From Telmatactis stephensoni (Eukaryota; Cnidaria; Anthozoa; Actiniaria; Isophelliidae): DNA of 64,000 bases. The DNA is taken from assembly GCA_029948255.1 (NCBI GenBank), contig JALIZF010001717.1, forward strand, positions 248,001-312,000, read 5' to 3'. Positions 1-9,890 of this stretch are shown one piece after another (position 1 is the first letter of the stretch; each line of letters begins with the position of its first letter). The position numbers and the translations under genes are program-made. The notes below the pieces were generated by a model, which did not search any database, had not been told where the DNA came from, and saw only the letters and a program-made list of their open reading frames with translations.

Positions 1-1300
1 AGTTAATAGAGCTGATTTTAGAAGATGTTTTATTGGTAACGATCAACGAGCGATTGGATGTTTCACTAAAAAAGTTGTAAGTTGAGTTGACTTTATTGTA
101 CAAAAACATTAATACTCTGATAAACAAAATGATCAATAAATTATTTTCTATTGAACCTTGAATGTTTTTATGAGTTATTCTTCAATTGAAGCATTTATTT
201 TCTCCTTTTATCAATACTCTGTTGTGGGGATTTCTTGGCGGATCTTTGACTCAGTGATCGATTTTAATGTCAAAAAGTCGCCAAAAACAGTAAGTCTTAT
301 ATTCTTTATATCAGCGGAATTCTATATGGATTCAGTTGTCGATATGTAATGATAGAAGTGATGATTTTTCCATGAGGTCTTAAAATGTGATTGTTTTTGA
401 ATCGTCTGTTCAGAAAAATCTTTCTGCTAATTTTGTTGACATTGCCCGAAAATGCCTCGTTTTCAAGTCCGTCCGCGATCTTCTTGAAAGCGGTCTCCGC
501 ATCTCGGAAATGGTCTATTTGTATAGCCCTACCAAGGGTGTATAATTACAGTCATTGACTTTTTTTCATTGAATGACTTTTTATTGATGCCAGCATATAT
601 TAATGTTCTGAACTACTTCTAAGGACTTCTGCTATTATCTAGTTCAGCGTCATATCCTTACGTCCTCTTGAGGGTTTGAAAACCTGCTGTAAAGTCAATA
701 TCTCTTAGACAGTGCTCTTTAGTCTTTGAAGTTTCAGATAGTAACTCGACACTATACTATTTAAATTGGCGTTTGATTAAAGATCGAATATATTTTGTTC
801 AGATTATATCCAAGTCTACCAATGAATAAACTCAGTACGAAACCTTTCATCTTTCTTTCATAATTCTTTTCATATTTTCCTTCTTTCTTTCAATCATGAA
901 CAAGGCAAAGCCATACTTCATCCCTTTAAATTGCCTTCCTGCTGCTTAATAACTGATTACCTATTGTAGCCTCCTACGCAGGTGTTTTTAGTTTCGATCC
1001 AGTAATTTTCTCTCGCAACAAACGCCTGCATAGGAGGCTACTGATTACCTACCTCTTATTCAGACAGAGAAATTTCAAGAAATTGGTTGTGAATGAGGTT
1101 CAAGTGCATCATTTTCCTGTTCATAATTTTTTCGTCATGACACTTGTAGAGTTCTAGAGCAAATACAAGGTGGGTTGGCAAAATGAATAGATTATATTTC
1201 TAATAAAATTCTCGCTAGGCTGTTTTTTTTTGACTTGCAAATTACTTTGAATTTGGAAGCATTTCAGGACAAGCCACCAGATGGGGTTTGAGATGACGTT
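1..1300. other. non-coding flank upstream of GPCR 1
   Basis: No convincing coding region, RNA gene or large repeat is seen, apart from the short foldback at 966-1041. The short open frames have no recognisable protein pattern. Confidence 0.6.
966..1041. mobile_element. short TIR foldback element
   Basis: The ends are an imperfect inverted repeat, GTAGCCTCCTACGCAGG against CCTGCATAGGAGGCTAC. The pattern resembles the larger TAGTCTCCTTYGCAGCCG elements at 5266-5380 and 47048-47166, so it may be a short relative. No coding capacity. Confidence 0.6.
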
Positions 1301-1357
1301 GTGGACATTGCTAGCCTAATGTTTTTCATTAGCTATCTCCCTGAAAGTGCTCTGAAG

Positions 1358-2317
1358 ATGAACGCATCAAGTTCTAGCGATCCCATTTCCAGTGGGGAAG
1401 CAAGTGATAAATGTTTTTTTCTTCCCGGTGGCGAGTTTGAAAAAATAGGCGAACGATACAACAGCAATTTGACTACAGCCATAGTAAATACCATCTTTGC
1501 TCCAGTAGCAGTCGCAGCCAATTCGTTCTTTGTGTTTGTAATCTTCAGGAAGCCTTCTTTAAGAAGGCCATCAACATTTCTCCTTGGTTGTCTTGCAGTT
1601 TGTGACTTACTGGTTGGCCTCTTTGTCCAGCCTTTATATGTTGCCTTCAGGCTATTGGAGAACCTTGCAAATTTTGTACCCTGTCCAATCCGAATGATGT
1701 ATTCTACTGGCTTCTATGTTTGCTACGGAGTGTCATTCATGACTCTTAGTGCAATCAGCTGCGAAAGATTCGTGGCTTTGACACTGCATCTTCGTTACCA
1801 AGAACTAGTAACAACAAGACGAGTTTTCAAACTTGTGATATTCATATGGGCCACTGATATAGTCTTGACAGGTCTACAGTGGGTTGGTATTAATACCACC
1901 ATACGAGCAATCCATTTAATACTATGGTGCTCTTGTCTTTTGCTATCCGCTGTTATGCAGTACAAGATAATACGAATCGTTCAAAGGCATCAAAGACTGA
2001 TAAAAAAGCAGCAACAGAATTGCTCTACAAGATACAAAAGGCAAACTAAGTTAGCTATGAATATTGCTTACATCGTGGGAATATATTTTCTCTTTAATCT
2101 TCCTGTACTTATAGTTACCATTTACCACCAAATTGGCAGTGGAGATCTTGGCAGCTACTCTTTTTACAACTGGTCTGAAAGCATTGCCTTTTGCAACTCT
2201 TCCGTCAATCCATTTGTATGTTACTGGAAATGTCGAGCCATACGGAAAGACGTTCACAGCGTATTCAAGAAAAAGTCTGCAAAACAGGCCTCAAAGAACG
2301 AACTTCAACTTCCTTGA
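1358..2317 (+). CDS. class A (rhodopsin-like) GPCR 1, single exon
   Basis: A seven-transmembrane receptor of 319 aa, expected in the plasma membrane; ligand unknown. Visible hallmarks are the TM1 asparagine (AANSF), TM2 LAVCD, a TM3 cysteine (VPCP) and the TM3 end CERF in place of DRY. TM6 keeps the proline (FNLP) but lacks the CWxP tryptophan, and TM7 has NPFVCYW in place of NPxxY. ECL2 is very short, with no clear cysteine, so the usual TM3-ECL2 disulfide is probably absent. The frame is open from a GTG at 1301; ATGs lie at 1319 and 1358. The 1358 start is chosen because it has A at -3 and gives a short N-terminus with an N-glycosylation site, as in the second receptor. The N-terminal motif CFFLP matches CYFLP in GPCR 2, so the two are paralogues. 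The tail may be truncated by a frameshift (see findings). AATAAA lies at 2592-2597. Confidence 0.9.
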   Translation: MNASSSSDPISSGEASDKCFFLPGGEFEKIGERYNSNLTTAIVNTIFAPVAVAANSFFVFVIFRKPSLRRPSTFLLGCLAVCDLLVGLFVQPLYVAFRLLENLANFVPCPIRMMYSTGFYVCYGVSFMTLSAISCERFVALTLHLRYQELVTTRRVFKLVIFIWATDIVLTGLQWVGINTTIRAIHLILWCSCLLLSAVMQYKIIRIVQRHQRLIKKQQQNCSTRYKRQTKLAMNIAYIVGIYFLFNLPVLIVTIYHQIGSGDLGSYSFYNWSESIAFCNSSVNPFVCYWKCRAIRKDVHSVFKKKSAKQASKNELQLP

Positions 2318-2570
2318 AGAACAAAGTTAGACGGATTGCTCGCCGAATAATGTCAAAATGGAAAACATCCAGTCCAATGATTCTCTTGGCTTAGATGCCA
2401 CAGAATGTTTGCTATATATGACTACTGAAAGACGTCTTCAAAGAAATATTGGAATAGACGACACGAGTAGACTTGTATATAGGGAGACAGTAGTTCGAAG
2501 ACGCGGTTTTGGAATAAGTGTCTCTTCGCGGTCATCAGTGTTAGACAATATCTGCATAAGCAATTTTTAG
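2318..2570 (+). other. possible frameshifted C-terminal tail of GPCR 1
   Basis: After the GPCR 1 stop another frame stays open with a basic stretch (KVRRIARR, about 2323-2346), and a third frame is open from 2358 to 2570. Both could be remnants of a longer cytoplasmic tail in shifted frames, or ordinary 3' UTR. No homology is recognised. Confidence 0.2.
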
Positions 2571-2867
2571 CAGTATGTGAATATGGTAACTAATAAATTA
2601 CAAGTTTGTTTAGGACCATATATTCCAGATAGAAAAACGCAGAGTAATTATATCCTTAAAACACTGAAAATAGAGCGGCTATTTTCCATCGTCAAAAGAA
2701 AAACACTCGTGGCCGGTCTCAGTTGTGTGCAGGCAATAGCTTACAATTTAAATTGTGCTAGAGCTAGAGATATATTTATTTGTACTCTAGAATGGGTCAA
2801 AAACAATCAAAGAAACAAATCCAAAAATCACCTCCCAAACAGCTATATAGCGCTGCATAAATTCTAA

Positions 2868-3240
2868 TCCAGTGGATAAAATGATCAACTTATCCAGTCT
2901 ACTGGATATCAGGGTTAATTTAACCCACGATTCAACGGATTCCAAAAAAATCATACACAACCATATCGTCCGAATGGATAACTAGTAGATGGTATAGCGC
3001 TACTGATTTGTTGAATAACTATAAATCCTTATAATGGCGTTTGGGTTTATAACCAATACATTTATCGGTGCACTGGATAAGGATTTATCCAACAAATACC
3101 TCCCAAAATCACATATACACAATCATATGCATGGGAGCTCAGGTTTCATAAAGAGAGGATAACTAGGGGATAAAGCGCTACTTTTCCAACAGATAATATG
3201 TTAGTGTTATCCAGTAAAGTTATCGACTCGATACAGCGCG
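2868..3240. repeat. degenerate repeat rich in ATCCAGTGGATAA-like motifs
   Basis: TCCAGTGGATAA, TCCAGTCTACTGGA, GCACTGGATAA and ATCCAGTAAAG recur in both orientations over about 370 bases, with TATAGCGCTAC and TAAAGCGCTAC also repeated. It looks like a decayed non-autonomous element. No coding potential. Confidence 0.45.
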
Positions 3241-3736
3241 TAGTGAGGCCAGCTGCAGTGTTTTATTGCTCCAGATGGAACACTCTATAGAATTTGAACA
3301 ATTCTACACAATTTCCTGGGCTAAATTAAAAGGCTAAATTTGTCAGTGGCCATTGTTGGTCCATATTGGTCAAAACTACTTTAACAAACAACTTAAACTT
3401 TCTGACAGAAATGATCAGCTTTGTACAACAGCTATTCTTCAACTTGAAAATCCCCTCTCAATAACAAAGAATGAATAGCATGCATGTGAACCCATTACCG
3501 TATTTCTAAAACGTTTGATGTCGTGTTTTCGTAATTACAAAAGTATCGTCAGGTACGTTAAAATGACAAAATTATTTTATTTGAATGATCGACGGTCAAA
3601 TTTCAAGAACAAGAACTTTACCTTCTAGCTAGTGGCAAATGACATGAATCGCGCGAGTAAAAAAACTGACTCGGTAATCACCGACTGACTAAGTAAAAGC
3701 ATATTCTTCGTTTCACGAATAGCATGTCAATTCAAA

Positions 3737-3755
3737 TTCTTTCTTTCTTTCTTTC

Positions 3756-3786
<31 letters not shown>

Positions 3787-3813
3787 CTCTTTCTTTCTTT
3801 CTTTCTTTCTTTC
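3737..3813. repeat. (TTTC)n/(TC)n microsatellite
   Basis: Runs of TTTC interrupted by a TC dinucleotide tract; followed by three shorter GTCTTTC units. The remainder of 3241-4398 shows no gene. Confidence 0.95.
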
Positions 3814-4398
3814 AGTCTTTCAGACGTCTTTCAGTCTTTCTAATCATTTTTATCAATCATCGGATGTTCGCCAATAGCAAACACTAGTGACATTTCTATC
3901 AAAATGAAAAACGCCTCGGGAACTGGGCTAAGCAATAAACGCCTTATAAGCTACTCTTAAATTTCCGCTTGCTAGCTCTGTCACATGGTCACTGACATAT
4001 TATTTACTCATCCTTCAAGCAAACTGAGCAGTTGCTATTTTCAAAGCAAAGTGTCAAGTCGCCTTGTGACATCCCATGCAAATTTGTGCGGTTGGTGAGC
4101 TGAGTAGGCGAGTAGTTCATCCATGGCTGCGAAACCCTACTAGTGCAAGCATAAAACTAGCTCATTTTTCTCGAATCAACTAGTTTTCTCAGACCATGTA
4201 CCTCTTTAACTTTGTGTATAGTCATTGCCAAATGCCTGCTTATCTTTCTAAAAAAGAAATAATAAATTAATGTATGGTAGAACAACATGCAAGTTTATTT
4301 TGACATTTCTTCCTCAAATACCCTAGATATGATCTAAAATACTCAATTACCCCAGGTAAAATTTATTTGTATAATACTCGCGCTCTGATCTATCAAAA

Positions 4399-4577
4399 TT
4401 AAGGCTGGTTTACACACGGTTCGATGTGTCGGCCCGATTTTTGATAAGCTTCATTCGCGAAAAGACAGAAATCGGCCCGATTCGCGTGTCGGGCCGATTT
4501 TTTGAATGAAAAAGGAGTGCAAAAAACAAAAAAGTCAAATCGGGCCGACATGTCGTACCGTGTACACCGGCCTTTAA
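4399..4577. mobile_element. MITE with TTAAGGCYGGTKTACAC ends
   Basis: The ends TTAAGGCTGGTTTACACACGG and its complement near 4577 form a terminal inverted repeat, and the inner arms (CGGCCCGATTT) are also complementary. Related ends (AAGGCC-GT-ACACACG) bound the elements at 38170-38403 and 59319-60025, which suggests one superfamily. No transposase frame. Confidence 0.75.
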
Positions 4578-5265
4578 CCATGTGTGATTACAATACACAG
4601 TCAAAGATGACATCACAACATCTTACGCGCGCTCTTATTGGTTGAAATGCTTTGATATATATTATATATATAAAACAAATCGATTACATTTTTCCGTTGG
4701 TCTGTACTCTAATAGAGGGTGGCGTCAAAGTGTGGTAAGAACACCAGCCACGCCACTCGACCTCGCCTCGTGGCATACTTTTTGTCCGGCCTCCCGACAT
4801 TTTTGGCAGATCTATTAGAGTGCAGACGCACAGAAAGCTGGAACTGTTTGTAATAAACATGGAAAATATTTTCGATTCTGATTGGCTGAGAGCAGCGATG
4901 TTAATAGCTAACACAGCAGGAAAAAGTAAAAACGTAATTGAAAGGCAGTGCAAATTTATTGTACCAAACAAAAAACAAAGAAATATCGATACGTTAAAAA
5001 ATATTTTCTGACCCTCTATCACTAGTATTTTTGGTGGGATTTTGTACATTCAAACAGCGCGCGTTACCAAATTTCCCGCCATTCAAACAAAGTGAAGTGA
5101 AGCTCTGACAATTTAGTGCAGTAAACTGGAGTTATCTGTGTTTATTACCTCAATGGATTATAAAGGAAAGTCTTTTTTTCCCATTTGGGATTCTAACGTT
5201 GTCAAGTGAAGAAGCCTAGACTATATCCGTTTACAAAGAAAAAGAGCCCAAAGCTGCTTTTTGGT

Positions 5266-5380
5266 TAGTCTCCTTTGCAGCCGTTTTTTGTGTCGTTTTT
5301 TTTTTTTTTTTCTTTCTTTCTTTCTTTGGGGAGTTTAAGCCTTGCGTGACGACACAAAAAACGGCTGCAAAGGAGACTAC
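5266..5380. mobile_element. TIR element, TAGTCTCCTTTGCAGCCG family
   Basis: Ends TAGTCTCCTTTGCAGCCG and CGGCTGCAAAGGAGACTA are perfect inverted repeats, extended by GTGTCGT/ACGACAC. The centre is a poly-T/(TTTC) tract. A second copy with a different core is at 47048-47166. Confidence 0.85.
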
Positions 5381-5506
5381 TTTTTGGTACGAACAGTATA
5401 GATTTGCTAAACTCGTCAGCAAAGTGTCAAGATTTGCCAAAAACTCACCGAGTATAAAATGAACAGATTCAGCTTTTCTCTTGAAAAATCCAAGCTGTCG
5501 CTTCAC

Positions 5507-5845
5507 CACAGGTAGCCCAAGTTCACTATGAGAAATGATTTACTAGAGAATATAGGGTGACTTTTGAACGTACGATTTTTTGCCTTAAATCTTAATAAAA
5601 TTTATCAAAATACTGACAGTGGTTTCTTGTTGTTCTCAATGACCTCCTCCAGTGATTTTCGTTGGGCGGTTTAGCTGACTTTCACTCCACACAGTCAGCT
5701 AAACCCAACGAAAATCGCTGAAACTCACTCAGGAGGTCATTGAGAACAACAAGGAACCACTGTTAGTATTAAAAAATCGTACGTTCAAAAGTCACCCTAT
5801 ATTCTCTAGTAAATCATCTCTCATAGTGAACTTGGGCTACCTGTG
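5507..5845. mobile_element. foldback element with long near-complementary arms
   Basis: Left end CACAGGTAGCCCAAGTTCAC and right end GTGAACTTGGGCTACCTGTG are exact complements. Complementarity continues inward through TAGGGTGACTTTTGAACGTACG and GACCTCC, almost to the centre. Arms are about 150 bases. Non-coding. Confidence 0.85.
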
Positions 5846-6305
5846 ATTTATCTCCAAAAAATAAGTGCAAAGCAGTAATGGAAATTTTGTAGACAAGGCG
5901 CAAAACTGAAAAAGTTGATCGCAAAAAGTGCAGAAGGCATTTTGGGGTAGAGAATCAGTGGCAATTTCCGGCAATTCTCTTTTCATGGGAAAAGTCAAAT
6001 TTTAATGAACGAAATCTTAGAAATCCTCATTTTTTAATTCTCAATTTGTGAAATATATCTAAAAAACTGGCTTTTTTCTCTGTTTTCATTTTTAATTGAA
6101 AAAAGCAAAAACATCGACTTTATCGGGAGCAAAAAGTGGACTTTTTTCATCATTTACTTTTTTAGGGTTCCTACGGAAGGTACCACCTTTTTTTCTTTTT
6201 GATATCATTTGCTACATAAAGATTTGAAAAAAATATCCACATTTTTCAAATTTCTACTCACGAGAAGCACCGTTTTGGCGCGCTTTTTATTTGCCTAGCA
6301 TAAAG

Positions 6306-6470
6306 ATGGAGTACATGGAAGCCAACAAGCAATGCATCGCCGAAATGGTCAAAAACAACATGACTCACAGAGAAATCTCGAAATATCTGTATGAATCTTT
6401 TCCTGAGGTTAAGAGGGGATTTTCAGAAAGAAACGTGAGGCAATTTTGTGCAAATTACAACATAAAATGA
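6306..6470 (+). CDS. 54-aa helix-turn-helix-like microORF (transposase/integrase N-terminal remnant)
   Basis: An ATG-to-TGA frame of 54 codons, below usual ORF cut-offs. The predicted peptide is charged and helical. It contains THREISKYL followed by a basic GFSERNVRQFC segment, a spacing that resembles the helix-turn-helix at the N-terminus of eukaryotic transposon integrases. That resemblance is from memory and needs a search. It stops before any catalytic domain. It sits in a TIR element and is flanked by A/T-rich tandem repeat, so it is probably a relic of the element's own gene; expression as a short DNA-binding peptide is possible but unproven. Confidence 0.4.
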   Translation: MEYMEANKQCIAEMVKNNMTHREISKYLYESFPEVKRGFSERNVRQFCANYNIK

Positions 6471-6731
6471 TCAGTATTAAATATTAAATATTAAATATTA
6501 AACATAAAATTAAGTATTAAATCCTGATTTTATGGAAAAATGTCCACCTTTTTTTCAGATAAGGTCGATTTTTTTTAACTTTCCGGGTGAAATTGAAAAC
6601 AGAGAAAAGATCTACTTTTTTGTGTAGATTTTAGAAAATGAGAATAAAAAAGTGAAGATTTCTAAGAATTCGTTCAATAAAATTTGATTTTTTCCGTGAA
6701 AAGAGAATTGCCGGGAATTGCCACTGATTGT

Positions 6732-7331
6732 AGAGGCTGGTAACATAACTATTCTAAACTAATTTTTCATGCTGAATCCGAATATGACTGTTACCAAGAC
6801 ATATTCTGCAATCTTATCGTGTAAATGACGTATTTTGTGAATTGCTATAGTCATTTAATACTAACGGCTTTTTCATGTAATTCCAAAAGTTTGCAAACTT
6901 AAAAACAATTACCATAGCTGGAAAGAGCATATCAAAATCAGTAAAACTGTGCAGTTTGAAGGATATCAGTTAAGAACTCAAGGCGATATGAATTTTCAAA
7001 AAACGAAATTTTGTATGAAAACACTTACAGTTATCCAAGAGATACAAATAAATTTCGTTTTTTGAAAATTCGTATCTCCTTGAGTTTTCAACTGATATCC
7101 TTCAAACTGCACAGTTTTACTGATTTTGATGTGCTCTTTCCAGCCATGGTAATTGTTTTTAAGTTTGGGAACTTTTGGAATTACATGAAAAAGCCGTTAG
7201 TATGAAATGACTGTAGCAATACACAAAATACGTCATTTACACAATAAGATTGCAGAATACCTCTTGGTAACAGTCATATTCGGATTCAGCATGAAAAATT
7301 AGTTTAGAATAGTTATGTTACCAGCCTCTAC
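6732..7331. repeat. 600-bp palindrome (arms ~280 bases)
   Basis: TAGAGGCTGGTAACATAACT at the left pairs with AGTTATGTTACCAGCCTCTA at the right. Complementarity continues through GAATATGACTGTTACC, AAAAGCCGTTAGTAT and AACTGCACAGTTTTACTGAT almost to the centre, near 7030. A more diverged relative lies at 13620-13940. Confidence 0.85.
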
Positions 7332-8180
7332 CCCAAAATGCCTCCAGGTATCTGATTTTTCGAAAATGCGCCTTGTCTATTGGGCAAGTATAGTATGATG
7401 CCTAAGCTCTCAGACCGCTGGACAAAAAAAAACTCTTAAAAACGTTTTTTCTACATTTTTATTAAATTTTAGAAACCCCCATTTTCGATATTGACGACCG
7501 AAAGTGTCAATCTAAAGTTTGAGAAATTCCACTTATAATGCAAAGTAACAGTATGCTTGATCAAAGATAATTTATTTGAGAGGGAAAACATTACAGTGAG
7601 TCCACAAAAACAGTCAATTTTTTTTAAAGAGAATAATAACAATTTATGCTCATTTGCGAAGTGGTCCCGAAAAAAATAAATATGATCGCCATGTTAATTT
7701 ATGAGCCCGCGCACGAACGCAGAATTACAGCGGTAAATCATTTAGGAAGAGAGGGAGACTGAAACCTAATGTCGCGCGTGAAACAGCCGTGTCAATTCAC
7801 TTTGAACAATCGCTTTTGTTTGAATGGCGGGAAATTTGGCAACGCGCGTCGTTTGAATGCACAAAATCCCGCCAAAAATGCTAGCGATAGCGAGTCAGAA
7901 AATATTTTTTAACGTATGGATATTTACTTGATTTTGGGTTGGTATTATTAATTTGCACTGCAGTGCAATTACGTTTGTAATTTGCACTGCAGTGCAAATT
8001 ACTTTTTCCTGCCGTGTTAGCGATTAACATCGCTGCTGTCAACCGATCAGAATCGATAAATTTTTTCATGTATATTATTAACCTGGAAAACATTACTAGT
8101 TGATGGATGTCTGTTCGCCGATTGACCGAGTGTTCAAACTTTTGTCGAGTTGTGACAGAAATTTTTTCATGTATATTATT

Positions 8181-8278
8181 GTCAATTTGGAATTAATTTA
8201 CACTCGTGTGTTTTTCAAAGATCTCAAATTTGATAATCTTTGAAAAACACACTCGTGCAAATTAATTCCAAATTGAAC
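8181..8278. repeat. short palindrome
   Basis: CAATTTGGAATTAATTT-CAC is complemented by GTG-AAATTAATTCCAAATTG, with CACTCGTGTGTTTTTCAAAG against CTTTGAAAAACACACTCGTG, leaving a loop of about 12 bases. Hairpin element with no coding content. Confidence 0.8.
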
Positions 8279-9876
8279 TTGAAACCGTATGATTACCTAA
8301 CAATTGCTACGTACGCTTTGATTGGTTGAGAAACATGTGCGATCAAAGTACACGTGCACGGATAACGTCACGTAAACTTACGAACGCTTTGATTGGTCGA
8401 ATCGAAATATTTCGATAGATATTGTATAACTGAACAAATAGATTCTCTCATTTCTAGATGTGACGCAGACTATCATTTTTACTGCGTGGATTAAATATTA
8501 CCCCCAATTAATGAATACATTACATAAGAAGCAAGTGCGACTAAGTTGTCAAATGCGCGTCTTCTGGGAACCAAGGTCTGATGAGGATATAGACCCTCGT
8601 GGTCTTCAGAAACTTGATTTGTTTATCTTAAAACTGTGGAACTTAAAGCTCTACTGAAATTCTTGTAAATCGTAGATACTGCTGGAGAAAGAGAGGGGAA
8701 AGAGGGGTAATTCATTTTAGGCACCGTTAGCGTCGCGTGAACTCGTCGAGAGACTTTTTCGTGTTAAGTATAAACTTAGAATAATTTGACATCACATATA
8801 GGTCATGGAACACGAAACAGGAAGCCATTTTCCACTGAGATGTTTTGCTCGACAGTAACCCTTGAAAACTCCCGCGCGATGCGAGTTTACAGATGAGGCC
8901 CTTGACAGTATTCCTGTTATCAAATGGTTGGTGCAATGTGTTATTATATTTACTCAGGGGTATCAACTTTCCTCAGCGGGAATGAATTAAAAAACGCTGC
9001 CTTATTTCCAAGTGTTTATGATCATCCGTCACTTACTGCAAAACTTTCTATATATATATATATATATATTTGGCGGGTAGTTTCTGGTAGCAAACCCTTC
9101 AATGGAAGAGTTGATCTCTTAAGTTTTTGTTTTACTATTTGTCAATCTGAAACAACATCTTTGCAGTTGAAAAAACCCGTCGTTAAAAGCTGTCGCAAAG
9201 AGTAAACATCAATTTATCTTGTGGCCGTTATCAACGAAAAATTGAATCAATTACTATGAAAATATCAACGAAAAGAGTGTTTTGATGAAAAATTTCATTT
9301 TATTACAGTTTTTATTTATTTTTTTTCCTTTTGGGGTAGTTTTCTTAAACTTTCGCCCTAAAATTAACATTTTCTTCACATACTTCATTATTTTAAGAAA
9401 GCTGTTCTCTTTAGACCTAGCAATTTCAAACAAACTATAAATCAATCCTACGTTTGTGTAACTAAGATTCATTTCAGTCTTAAATCAACGGGGGTTTGAG
9501 CAAATCATTGGTACGATCAAGTTTATTGTCAGTTCCGTTTTAAGAAGAAGTCGGGTAACCCATTAATAACAGCAGATGTCTCAGATAGGATAAGCTGACA
9601 CGTACAGCTTTATTACAAACAGGGAATTGTGTACTATTGACATTTGAGACTCTTGCTTTTGCCATTAGTTGACAAGCAAACAGAATTTAGCTATACTAAA
9701 GTGGAATGTGAAAAGAGAAACTTTTTTCTTGATGTCTGAACAGGTGTAGTAAAACTACTTAGGACCGCTCGTTTGTTAAAGACACCCTGCCTCTGAAGTT
9801 GTTGATAAAAAGTCGATAAAGGCTTCTCATATCCAAGGCCCTGTTCTTCAACGAATGGATAATTCACAACAGAGCT
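8279..9876. other. intergenic region upstream of GPCR 2
   Basis: No supported gene. A (TA)n tract lies at about 9049-9069. The remainder is A/T-rich and unstructured. It presumably holds the promoter and 5' UTR of GPCR 2, but no element can be assigned. Confidence 0.5.
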
Positions 9877-9890
9877 ATGACATCCAATGA
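9855..9890 (+). promoter_or_regulatory. overlapping upstream ORF at the GPCR 2 start
   Basis: An ATG at 9855 opens an 11-codon frame that ends with TGA at 9888-9890, inside the GPCR 2 coding sequence and in another frame. If it lies in the 5' UTR it would compete with the receptor ATG at 9877. The uORF ATG has G at +4; the receptor ATG has G at -3. Confidence 0.45.

Larger units (their letters stand above)
5886..7382. mobile_element. ~1.5-kb TIR element with internal palindrome and HTH microORF
   Basis: The outer ends contain TAGACAAGGCGC and its complement GCGCCTTGTCTA. The next segments, ATTTTGGGGTAGAG and CTCTACCCCAAAAT, are also complementary. Inside are a GGCAATTCTCTTTTCA sub-repeat (near 5965 and, inverted, 6700), the microORF at 6306-6470, a short TATTAAATATTAAA tandem at 6473-6500 and the large palindrome at 6732-7331. 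It looks like a non-autonomous DNA transposon keeping the 5' piece of a transposase or integrase gene. Confidence 0.6.
4863..8075. repeat. 3.2-kb compound inverted repeat enclosing other foldbacks
   Basis: The arms at about 4863-5095 and 7815-8075 are reverse complements. Shared segments include CAGCGATGTTAAT, ACGTTAAAAAATATTTTCTGA and AAATTTCCCGCCATTCAAAC. Between the arms lie three further inverted-repeat elements (5266-5380, 5507-5845, 5886-7382). The right arm carries an extra GCACTGCAGTGCAAATTA duplication that the left lacks. It reads as an old foldback element that collected later insertions. Confidence 0.75.

Noticed and set aside
4399..4616. Two minus-strand frames around 4399-4616
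   Set aside because: They are translations of the MITE terminal repeats.
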